From an uncultured Bacillaceae bacterium (lineage in GTDB: Bacteria; Bacillota; Bacilli; Bacillales; Pradoshiaceae): a stretch of DNA of 5,160 bases. The translations under genes and the position numbers were made by a program. The notes beneath the pieces were generated by a model. The model was not told where the DNA came from. It did not search any database and worked only from the letters and a program-made list of their open reading frames with translations. Positions 1 through 4,776 of the stretch are shown piece after piece (position 1 is the stretch's first letter; every line of letters starts with the position of its first letter). The stretch covers positions 1 to 5,160 of the forward strand of contig CAJGCH010000219.1 of assembly GCA_904501845.1 (NCBI GenBank), in the 5' to 3' direction.

Positions 1-131
1 ATCCGAATGACAGGGGATACGAACTGATTGCCGCTCGCATTTATGATGAGATGAAGGAGCGGACGGTAGAAACGATTTATACAGAGGGAGAAATGAATGG
101 GGTGGCGAATGATGAAGAAGTGGATGAGTGA
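1..131 (+). CDS. ypmR: SGNH/GDSL hydrolase, C-terminal end (YpmR-like), 5'-partial
   Basis: Only the last 42 whole codons are present, read from base 3 to the TGA at 129-131. The fragment begins Pro-Asn-Asp-Arg-Gly-Tyr, and bases 1-2 (AT) fit a preceding His codon. This gives the HPNxxGY block V of SGNH hydrolases, whose His belongs to the Ser-Asp-His triad. The tail after it is short, helical and then acidic, as expected for a single-domain enzyme. The family contains secreted or lipid-anchored esterases and lipases; the substrate is unknown. The gene overlaps the following ypmS reading frame by about 23-35 bp, so the two are very probably co-transcribed. In Bacillus the gene before ypmS is the GDSL-type ypmR, which is why I use that symbol. 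The catalytic Ser block and N-terminus lie outside the window, so the symbol rests on position plus block V only. Confidence 0.75.
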   Translation, partial: PNDRGYELIAARIYDEMKERTVETIYTEGEMNGVANDEEVDE

Positions 132-708
132 GTGGGGATTGTGGAAGATTTTATTTTTTGCCTTGCTGGCTGTGAATTTGGTGTTTGCCGGTATATTATT
201 CTATTGGATGACTAGACCGATTGAGGATACAGAGTCATTAGATAGACTGAATCAGAATAAGGATATGGTCAGCATTCCTTTCTCCTCCAATAAAGAAGAT
301 CTTAACAGGGTAATAAATCACTATATTGAGGAAGAAGTGGCGGATAGCCCGATTGATTATGATGTTTTATTAACGGATAATCTTGAGTTATATGGTACGT
401 TGAGAGCCTTTGGGAAAGATGTGCAGCTGAAGGTGTTATTTGAACCTTATACGACGAATAATGGCAATATCCTTCTGCGTCACCGTTCTATTCAAATAGG
501 TGAGATGAGCTTGCCGGCAACCTTTGTTTTGAACTATATCAATGAAAAGTATAAAGTGCCGGAATGGGTCACAATCAATCCGGCAAAGAAGACCATTTAC
601 TTATCATTGCGGGAGATGGATTTGAAAAGCGGGATTACGGTAGAAGCGAAGAAATTCGACTTGCGCAATGATGATATTCAGATGAATTTGCTTGTACCGG
701 TTGAATGA
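97..708 (+). CDS. ypmS: YpmS family membrane-anchored protein (DUF2140)
   Basis: This 203-residue protein has a basic/aromatic N-terminus, one transmembrane segment at about residues 17-38, and an extracytoplasmic domain of about 165 residues. The signature stretch is about residues 92-175, with FGKDVQLKV, SLPATFVLNYI and a YKVPEWV..NP motif, which I recognise as DUF2140/YpmS. No catalytic residues are evident and the family's molecular function is unknown to me; an envelope role is inferred from topology and from its pairing with the SGNH hydrolase. The ATG at 97 has a GAGGGAG ribosome site at 84-90, six bases upstream. ATGs at 109 and 112 are possible alternatives and would give a more typical short N-terminus (MMKKW...). 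The gene starts inside the preceding gene and is followed at once by a terminator, so it is the last gene of its operon. Length is ordinary for the family. Confidence 0.88.
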   Translation: MGWRMMKKWMSEWGLWKILFFALLAVNLVFAGILFYWMTRPIEDTESLDRLNQNKDMVSIPFSSNKEDLNRVINHYIEEEVADSPIDYDVLLTDNLELYGTLRAFGKDVQLKVLFEPYTTNNGNILLRHRSIQIGEMSLPATFVLNYINEKYKVPEWVTINPAKKTIYLSLREMDLKSGITVEAKKFDLRNDDIQMNLLVPVE

Positions 709-720
709 TGGAACCTATAT

Positions 721-755
721 AGGAGGCCACGGCAAATAGACGTGTGCCTCCTTTT
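721..755 (+). terminator. Intrinsic terminator after ypmS
   Basis: The left arm AGGAGGC-CACG (721-731) pairs with CGTG-T-GCCTCCT (741-752). This gives 11 base pairs with one bulged T and a 9-base loop, followed by TTTT. It lies 12 bases after the ypmS stop. The other side of the hairpin has only a weak U-run for the converging minus-strand gene, so any bidirectional action is uncertain. Confidence 0.85.
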
Positions 756-761
756 CCTTGA

Positions 762-1487
762 TTATTCGAGGATTTTGATTCCTGGTTTGCCGGATCCATC
801 TTCATAAATAACCATCGTATAAACCTTATCTGGTTCAAAATGAATATAATCACTATGATAGAGCTGCTCGCTATTTTCGGGATTTTTTAGTTCGAAGGCT
901 ATGGACATAGGGGTTAAGCCAAGATAATCTGTCTGATGCTTGTATGGCAGACTTTGATAAAGGGTATCCCGCCCCTTCACGCTGACTTGAAGCGTTTTAT
1001 GAGATGGAGCGAGGTGAAGGGTTTTTACTTTTGCTTCATTATGGGGAACAAAGTGGTTCTCTGGTATGACGATAAGCCGTAAATTGGCTTCTTCCCCTGT
1101 CAGGACGATTGTGTTAGGCGTATCCCCAACCGTGATTTTCCGGTGCATCATCAGTGGATATGTGGTACCTGATGGGAAAATCTCAATAAAATAAGTACCT
1201 GGAGCCAACGATAAAAATGAACTTGTTTCATTGAAGGGAATTTCCTTGAATGTTTTCATGCCATTGATATATAAGTCGACGGTTTGGATAGCAGATGACC
1301 CATGATAAAAACGAATCTTGCAAATGTTTTTTCTTTCTTCCATATTATGTGTATAGTTATTGTAAGAAGGCATTTGCACGGCCCTAAAGGGTCCGGTTTG
1401 TCTACTCAGCAATGGGTTAAAGCTGCTTAATCCATTCGGCGGCATTTGGGAAGGAAACGGATATAAAAAATTGGGATGAGTGGTCAA
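762..1487 (-). CDS. Tandem DUF4397 domain protein without signal peptide
   Basis: This is a 241-residue protein read from a TTG start at 1487 to TAA at 762-764. Residues 1-50 are rich in Pro, Asn and Ser and look unstructured. About residues 55-132 (KIRFYHGSS...VDLYING...LAPGTYFIEIFPSG) are a clear DUF4397-type beta domain. Residues 154-241 repeat the plan more loosely (KVKTLHLAPS...LQVSVKG...YLGLTP). DUF4397 domains are usually seen in exported or surface proteins and have no known catalytic activity. Here there is no signal peptide, lipobox or membrane segment, so the protein is predicted to stay in the cell, for example in the cytoplasm or mother cell. I chose the TTG because an excellent AAAGGAGTGA site lies eight bases upstream; an in-frame ATG at 1514 has only a weak AGGTAG. 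The gene is alone, convergent with ypmS and divergent from msrA. Function unknown. Confidence 0.8.
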   Translation of the reverse strand: MTTHPNFLYPFPSQMPPNGLSSFNPLLSRQTGPFRAVQMPSYNNYTHNMEERKNICKIRFYHGSSAIQTVDLYINGMKTFKEIPFNETSSFLSLAPGTYFIEIFPSGTTYPLMMHRKITVGDTPNTIVLTGEEANLRLIVIPENHFVPHNEAKVKTLHLAPSHKTLQVSVKGRDTLYQSLPYKHQTDYLGLTPMSIAFELKNPENSEQLYHSDYIHFEPDKVYTMVIYEDGSGKPGIKILE

Positions 1488-1490
1488 ACT

Positions 1491-1502
1491 AATCACTCCT
1501 TT
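1491..1502 (-). promoter_or_regulatory. Ribosome binding site that selects the TTG start
   Basis: On the minus strand this reads AAAGGAGTGATT, a near-perfect Shine-Dalgarno sequence. The AGGAG core ends eight bases before the TTG at 1487. It lies inside the longer reading frame that opens at ATG 1514, and it argues for the shorter 241-residue product. Confidence 0.75.
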
Positions 1503-1514
1503 CATTTCATTCAT

Positions 1515-1634
1515 CTTATGCTACCTATATGCTATCGCATGTGATGCGGTGACTAAGAAGGTATAGCCGCAGAATGAATGCAGTAAATAGAAAGTAAATC
1601 ATGCGGGATAAACATACATTATGGAGGGATTGGA
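1515..1634. promoter_or_regulatory. Divergent intergenic region, DUF4397 gene / msrA
   Basis: The region should hold the promoters of both divergent genes, but no sigma-A promoter stands out. For the minus gene, CATATAGGTA (1521-1530 read as reverse complement) lies about 34 bases before the TTG. It resembles a mother-cell (SigE/SigK) -10 imperfectly. A small inverted repeat, CGCAT-GTG-ATGCG, occupies 1536-1548. For msrA, TATAGC at 1562-1567 is a weak -10 candidate with a poor -35. Positions are stated as candidates only. Confidence 0.3.
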
Positions 1635-2150
1635 ATGGAAAAAGCAATTTTTGCCGGGGGATGTTTCTGGTGTATGGTGAAACCTTTTGATACATTTCCT
1701 GGTGTCCAAAAGGTTGTATCAGGATACACAGGCGGCCATAAAGATAATCCTACCTATGAAGAGGTTTGTTCGGGATCGACAGGTCATGTCGAGGCAGTCG
1801 AGATTACATATGATCCAAGCCTCATTTCTTACAAATCTATCGTTGAATTATTCTGGCATCAAATAGATCCAACAGATGCGGGCGGTCAATTCTGCGATCG
1901 CGGTGATTCATACAAAACAGCCATTTTCTATACCACTGAGGAACAAAAGACGGCTGCAGAAGAATCAAAAAGGGAATTGGCTGAAAGCGGGCGTTTCCAT
2001 AAGGAAATTGTTACACCTATTTTGCCGGCAAAACCATTCTATCCTGCAGAGGATTACCACCAGGATTTCTACAAAAAGAACAAGGAACATTATGAATCTT
2101 ATCAAGTAAGCTCTGGCAGGGCGGGCTTTATTAAGGATAATTGGGGGTAA
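1635..2150 (+). CDS. msrA: Peptide-methionine (S)-S-oxide reductase MsrA
   Basis: MsrA reduces the S epimer of methionine sulfoxide, free or in proteins, using thioredoxin, and so repairs oxidised proteins in the cytoplasm. The 171-residue protein carries the GCFWC active-site motif at residues 9-13, with catalytic Cys10. Glu53 (in GHVE), Tyr41, Asp88 and Tyr93 sit at the spacings of the known E. coli active-site residues (a constant offset of 41). Cys45 is the likely resolving cysteine of Bacillus-type MsrA; Cys13 is also present. Cys87, next to the catalytic Asp, is an extra cysteine. The C-terminal SGRAGFI..NWG ending also matches Bacillus homologues as I remember them. The start has GGAGGG at 1623-1628, six bases from the ATG. 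msrB follows five bases after the stop, giving a two-gene operon. Length is normal for the short Bacillus form. Confidence 0.97.
   Translation: MEKAIFAGGCFWCMVKPFDTFPGVQKVVSGYTGGHKDNPTYEEVCSGSTGHVEAVEITYDPSLISYKSIVELFWHQIDPTDAGGQFCDRGDSYKTAIFYTTEEQKTAAEESKRELAESGRFHKEIVTPILPAKPFYPAEDYHQDFYKKNKEHYESYQVSSGRAGFIKDNWG
2143..2148 (+). promoter_or_regulatory. G-rich ribosome binding site for msrB TTG start
   Basis: GGGGGT overlaps the last codons of msrA and ends seven bases before the TTG at 2156. It is not canonical (the central A of GGAGG is a G), which together with the TTG start suggests that msrB translation depends partly on coupling to msrA. Confidence 0.55.
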
Positions 2151-2155
2151 GATAA

Positions 2156-2584
2156 TTGGGAAAATACACAGAACGGATTAACGAGTTGAACGAGATGCAG
2201 CGCCATGTAACTCAAAACAATGGAACAGAACCGCCGTTTCGAAATGAATATTACCGAACGGAGGAGGATGGCATTTATGTTGATATCGTCTCCGGAAAGC
2301 CTTTGTTCAGCTCGAAAGATAAATATGATGCCGGCTGCGGCTGGCCGAGCTTCACAAAGCCAATCGATACAGAGGAGATTCTTGAGAAAAAGGACCTCAG
2401 TCATAATATGATTCGGACTGAAGTGAGAAGCAAGGAAGCAGACTCCCATTTGGGCCATGTATTTCCTGATGGCCCAGGACCAGCTGGATTACGCTACTGC
2501 ATCAATTCCGCCGCGTTGCGCTTCATTCCAAAGGAAAGCCTTGAGGAAGAAGGGTATGGCGAATATTTACGTCTCTTTGAATAA
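2156..2584 (+). CDS. msrB: Peptide-methionine (R)-S-oxide reductase MsrB
   Basis: MsrB reduces the R epimer of protein-bound methionine sulfoxide and complements MsrA. The 142-residue protein has the whole family signature: CGWPSF at 61-66, SHLGHVF at 97-103, GPGPAGLRYCINSAALRF at 106-123. Cys115 is the expected catalytic residue and Cys61 the expected resolving one; His98, His101 and Asn117 complete the active site. The paired CxxC zinc motifs of many MsrB proteins are absent, so this is the zinc-free type. It starts at TTG, five bases after the msrA stop. This start gives an N-terminus and length typical of the Bacillus enzyme, and no in-frame ATG nearby would keep the NNGTEPPF segment. The pair is transcribed together and ended by the terminator at 2598. 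Confidence 0.97.
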   Translation: MGKYTERINELNEMQRHVTQNNGTEPPFRNEYYRTEEDGIYVDIVSGKPLFSSKDKYDAGCGWPSFTKPIDTEEILEKKDLSHNMIRTEVRSKEADSHLGHVFPDGPGPAGLRYCINSAALRFIPKESLEEEGYGEYLRLFE

Positions 2585-2597
2585 TGATGAATGATTT

Positions 2598-2631
2598 AGG
2601 CTGTCTGATTTCTTATTCAGACAGCCTTTTT
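2598..2631 (+). terminator. Intrinsic terminator of msrA-msrB
   Basis: A perfect 11-bp stem, AGGCTGTCTGA (2598-2608) with TCAGACAGCCT (2617-2627), encloses an 8-base loop and runs into TTTTT. It starts 14 bases after the msrB stop. Confidence 0.93.
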
Positions 2632-2694
2632 ATATAGAAGGAAGAAGAAACTTTTTGGGGGGATTCATCTGGAAAGCCGTTTTAATACCTTAAG

Positions 2695-2728
2695 TAAAAA
2701 AGGAAGACCAAGCGAAGCTTGGTCTTTT
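2695..2728 (-). terminator. Intrinsic terminator of the minus-strand SGNH hydrolase, possibly bidirectional
   Basis: A perfect 10-bp stem, AAGACCAAGC (2704-2713) and GCTTGGTCTT (2717-2726), has a 3-base loop. On the minus strand it is followed by CC and six Ts (2695-2700), and it lies about 20 bases after the stop of the gene ending at 2747. On the plus strand TTTT also follows, so it may back up the msrB terminator. Confidence 0.88.
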
Positions 2729-2746
2729 CCCTATACCTAGATTGGT

Positions 2747-3853
2747 TTACTCTGTTGCTTTGCCGTTAATGGTCGCTGAGAGGATTCCTGCGAGCTGGAA
2801 CGGTTTTTCATCGAGTCCTTTGAAGCGGTGGCCGCGGTCATTGGTCATGAATTCAATTTGATGGTTACCGGGCTCAAGCCCTGCCGCAAGGATGATATAG
2901 CGTTCCTTCACCAACGGCCAGTTAGTATTAATTGTCCGGTAATAATGGCTGTCTATAAAAACATCGACCAGGCCGCCATTTGGATTCCGCTTAATAACAG
3001 CGCCAATCGTATTGCCTTGCACTTGATAGCGGATAGAGCTCCCTTTCTCACCTGAAGTCCAATAGCTGGTTTCATATAAGAACCCTTGCTGGTCTTCAAT
3101 GGTTCTTGTCAGATGGATAGGAGAGTCCTCTTGGACATATAAAGCCTCCCTTGAACCAGGAGCTGCCCTGTTCGGGAATTCGTCCAGAGTTTGCAGGATG
3201 GTCTTCGCGTAGAGCTCATATCCCTTTCTGTTAGGGTGTACCTGATCTCTGTTTAGTTTTTCTGCCTTGATTCCGGATTGCGCATATGCTTCCCGCATAT
3301 CAATTGGGGTAGCTCCATAATGCCTGCTCACTGCCTGGATTTGGTCGGCGATGCCCTGTACAGTCAATGGACTTTCGATAAATGTTATAATTTCGGCCTT
3401 CGGTGCACGAGCTTTTGCCTCACGGATTAATAGCTCATAATGCAGCGCAAAGTCCTCTGATTTCATGTATTTTCGATCATTTTCCCCAAAAACGAGGAAA
3501 ACAATATCAGCTGGATAAAGGAGCTCTGTATTTCTCAGTTTATATAATCCCTCAAAGGCTGTCGCCCCGCTTTGTGAAACATGCTGTCCTTGCATATCTG
3601 CACCGTATCGCTGTTTTATTAGCCTTTCTAGCTGAGCATGCCAGGTGTCTCTTTTTCTTTCAGCACCGGCTCCCCTGCCAATGCTGTCGCCGACAACAAG
3701 ATAGTAAATGGTATTGCCATTATTCAGTTTCTCAGAAAGAGTCTGATTGTCCATGATAGCTGTGTCTGGTTTCAAGGAAAGAACTAAGATTGCTATGACA
3801 GTGATAAGGAGAGAAAATGCGAAAATGGCCTTACGTTTCGTTATGGAAGTCAT
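2747..3853 (-). CDS. Membrane-anchored SGNH/GDSL hydrolase with C-terminal beta-rich module
   Basis: The protein is 368 residues long. A basic N-terminus leads into a hydrophobic segment at about residues 9-27 with no lipobox Cys, so it is probably a signal anchor exposing the enzyme outside the cell. Residues 48-225 are an SGNH hydrolase: GDS with nucleophile Ser57, SQSGAT with Gly95, GEND with Asn125, and DQVHPNRKGY with Asp203 and His206. All four SGNH residues and the Asp are present, so it should be active. Residues about 240-368 are a separate beta-rich domain (SGEKGSSIRY..., GGLVDVFID, GLEPGNHQIEFM). Its pattern resembles galactose-binding-like or CE2-type jelly-roll modules. I infer an O-deacylase acting on a cell-wall or exopolysaccharide; the substrate is not shown. 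The ribosome site is unusually G-rich (GGGGGGTGGGG), about seven bases before ATG. The gene stands alone with its own terminator. Confidence 0.88.
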   Translation of the reverse strand: MTSITKRKAIFAFSLLITVIAILVLSLKPDTAIMDNQTLSEKLNNGNTIYYLVVGDSIGRGAGAERKRDTWHAQLERLIKQRYGADMQGQHVSQSGATAFEGLYKLRNTELLYPADIVFLVFGENDRKYMKSEDFALHYELLIREAKARAPKAEIITFIESPLTVQGIADQIQAVSRHYGATPIDMREAYAQSGIKAEKLNRDQVHPNRKGYELYAKTILQTLDEFPNRAAPGSREALYVQEDSPIHLTRTIEDQQGFLYETSYWTSGEKGSSIRYQVQGNTIGAVIKRNPNGGLVDVFIDSHYYRTINTNWPLVKERYIILAAGLEPGNHQIEFMTNDRGHRFKGLDEKPFQLAGILSATINGKATE

Positions 3854-3885
3854 TTTGCCCCACCCCCCAGGATATATCTGGTTTC

Positions 3886-3914
3886 ATATTACCTATATTA
3901 TGAATAAAAAACAA
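3886..3914 (-). promoter_or_regulatory. Candidate promoter of the SGNH hydrolase gene
   Basis: On the minus strand, TTGTTT (3909-3914) and TAATAT (3886-3891) are 17 bases apart, about 33 bases before the ATG. Each box is imperfect for sigma-A. The same stretch contains CATAATAT, which partly fits a sporulation sigma -10, so the sigma factor is left open. Confidence 0.35.
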
Positions 3915-3937
3915 TCTAAATATAGGCGAATGCACAT

Positions 3938-3965
3938 ACCCAGAGGGCGTTAAGCTCATATAGTA
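3938..3965 (+). promoter_or_regulatory. Candidate SigK (or SigE) promoter of the YjcZ-family gene
   Basis: CATATAGTA at 3957-3965 matches the known SigK -10 consensus CATANNNTA at every fixed position. ACC at 3938-3940 with a 16-base spacer fits the SigK -35. It also fits the SigE -10 (CATA-Y-A-H-T) at seven of eight positions. Transcription would start near 3972, giving a leader of about 35 bases with the AAAAGGAG site at 3987-3994. A late mother-cell promoter suits a gene of a family annotated as sporulation-related. Confidence 0.55.
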
Positions 3966-4006
3966 ACAGTGTAATTGAGACCTTTCAAAAGGAGTTGGAT
4001 GTTCGA

Positions 4007-4174
4007 ATGTACGGTAATTATGGAGGATATTCTTGTGGTGGATACGGCGGCGGATATGGCTACGGCGGAGGTTATGGATATGGGTGCGGAGGCGGATTTG
4101 GATCAGGTTTCGCGCTTATCGTTGTCCTATTCATTCTGTTAGTCATTATTGGTGCATCTTTTTATTGCTGCTGA
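4007..4174 (+). CDS. YjcZ-family tiny membrane protein, Gly/Tyr/Cys-rich
   Basis: This is a 55-residue protein. Residues 2-35 are almost only Gly, Tyr, Phe and Cys, with repeats of GGY/GYG. Residues 35-52 (FALIVVLFILLVIIGAS) are one transmembrane helix, and the chain ends FYCC. The hydrophobic block is the hallmark of the tiny transmembrane Bacillus family called YjcZ (TIGR01732, from memory), which is associated with sporulation or spores but has no defined biochemical role. Cysteines at 10, 27, 54 and 55 allow disulfide cross-links. The start is ATG 4007 with AAAAGGAG at 3987-3994, a rather long 12-base gap. ATG 3999 is closer but is in another frame, where it would encode an Arg/Trp-rich chain with no family look. 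A terminator follows 18 bases after the stop, so the gene is monocistronic. Confidence 0.87.
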   Translation: MYGNYGGYSCGGYGGGYGYGGGYGYGCGGGFGSGFALIVVLFILLVIIGASFYCC

Positions 4175-4192
4175 AATTAATAATGAGTGAGG

Positions 4193-4216
4193 AGGACGGG
4201 GGACCGTCCTTTTTTT
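4193..4216 (+). terminator. Intrinsic terminator of the YjcZ-family gene
   Basis: AGGACGG (4193-4199) pairs with CCGTCCT (4204-4210) around a GGGA loop and is followed by a seven-T run. It is a compact and strong terminator. Confidence 0.92.
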
Positions 4217-4272
4217 ACATAAGGAATGTATGAATAATTTGTGAAAATATCTCTATCCAAAAATTACGTTCA

Positions 4273-4310
4273 TTACCATATTTGACACAATTCATGTATA
4301 CTTAAAAGTA
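4273..4310 (+). promoter_or_regulatory. Upstream candidate promoter region with TACTTaaAAGTA palindrome
   Basis: A consensus TTGACA (4282-4287) has no good -10 at 17 bases (AAAGTA). An alternative pairing is TTACCA (4273-4278), 18 bases, TATACT (4297-4302). The 12-base palindrome TACTT-AA-AAGTA at 4299-4310 overlaps the -10 zone. It would drive a long leader before yozE. It is weakly supported. Confidence 0.25.
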
Positions 4311-4360
4311 CAGAATAGGGTAAAAGTTATAGCTTTCATGTGTTATCTCTTAGTTTCTAT

Positions 4361-4393
4361 GCATTTGACAAAATGCTTGCAGGCTGATAGCTT
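4361..4393 (+). promoter_or_regulatory. Candidate sigma-A promoter of yozE with extended -10
   Basis: TTGACA (4365-4370, perfect) is 17 bases before TAGCTT (4388-4393), which is poor but preceded by TGA (an extended TGn -10 at 4385-4387). The -35 lies within the inverted repeat GCATTT-GACA-AAATGC (4361-4376), a possible repressor site. The start point would be near 4400, just at the palindrome at 4403. Confidence 0.45.
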
Positions 4394-4402
4394 ACCATTT
4401 GT

Positions 4403-4426
4403 AGCATAATGATTAGTCATTATGCT
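4403..4426. repeat. Perfect 10-bp inverted repeat in the yozE leader
   Basis: AGCATAATGA (4403-4412) and TCATTATGCT (4417-4426) surround TTAG. No T-run follows, so it is not a usual terminator. It can be a hairpin at the very 5' end of the yozE transcript (RNA stability) or an operator. The half sites resemble a Fur-type ATAATGAT...TCATTAT box, but the centre is one base too long for the classic 19-mer. Confidence 0.7.
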
Positions 4427-4465
4427 CGTTTGAGGTATTAAGCTAAGAAAGTGGAGATGAATTAG

Positions 4466-4687
4466 ATGAAATCCTTTTATCAATATTTAATGACATACAG
4501 AAATGCCTTGAAGAAGACGGAAATGTCCTTGTTTGCCGAGAATGTGTTCTATGACCATGGGTTCCCGAGGAACTCATCTGATTATCATGAAATTAGCGAG
4601 TATCTAGAAATGAATGGAGATTACATACTAGACATGAGTTTATTTGATGAGGCTTGGAATTCTTATTTGCATCATATCGGAATATAG
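4466..4687 (+). CDS. yozE: YozE family protein (UPF0346, SAM-like fold)
   Basis: This is a 73-residue cytoplasmic protein without a membrane segment. The start MKSFYQYLMTYRN, the central FYDHGFPRNSSDYHEISEYLEMNGDY and the FDEAW near the C-terminus are the conserved blocks of YozE/UPF0346 (YozE_SAM_like). Full length for the family is about 70-75 residues. The known structure is a small helical bundle resembling a SAM domain; the cellular function is unknown. GTGGAG at 4451-4456 lies nine bases before the ATG. The gene has its own 250-bp regulatory region with candidate promoters and two inverted repeats. No terminator is visible in the 89 bases after it, so some transcription may continue into the sensor gene. 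Confidence 0.93.
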   Translation: MKSFYQYLMTYRNALKKTEMSLFAENVFYDHGFPRNSSDYHEISEYLEMNGDYILDMSLFDEAWNSYLHHIGI

Positions 4688-4716
4688 AACTGGCCGGTAA
4701 ATAGTTGGTATCCTGT

Positions 4717-4746
4717 TTGTGTTCTTGGGTGATTCTCTTCTATAAC
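4717..4746 (+). promoter_or_regulatory. Weak candidate promoter of the sensor gene
   Basis: TTGTGT (4717-4722), 18 bases, then TATAAC (4741-4746, five of six to consensus) lie about 30 bases before the GTG start. The -35 is poor. Confidence 0.25.
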
Positions 4747-4776
4747 TGCTCTTCTGGAATCTAAGGAAGGAAACAG

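Noticed and set aside
1613..1621. CATACATTA, an exact SigK -10 match upstream of msrA
   Set aside because: It ends within three bases of the ribosome site, so a transcript starting from it would lack a usable leader.
2102..2458. A 118-codon minus-strand reading frame across msrA/msrB
   Set aside because: It is antisense to msrB, whose conserved motifs explain the sequence, and it has no supporting start signal.
2656..2739. A short frame after GGGGGG at about 2657 starting with CTG
   Set aside because: CTG is a very rare start, and the frame is made up of the terminator hairpin at 2704-2726.
3403..3756. A 117-codon plus-strand reading frame inside the SGNH hydrolase gene
   Set aside because: It lies antisense to a gene with intact catalytic motifs, has no credible ribosome site and resembles no family I know.
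4033..4233. An Arg/Trp-rich 66-codon reading frame
   Set aside because: It is the +2-type shadow of the Gly/Tyr codons of the YjcZ-family gene, it lacks a ribosome site and it runs through the terminator at 4193-4216.
4338..4409. A possible 23-codon leader peptide before yozE
   Set aside because: It has no Shine-Dalgarno sequence, it overlaps the best yozE promoter candidate, and no attenuator T-run follows.
4403..4426. A true Fur box in front of yozE
   Set aside because: The half sites match, but the centre is one base longer than the 7-1-7 arrangement, so I list it only as an unassigned palindrome.
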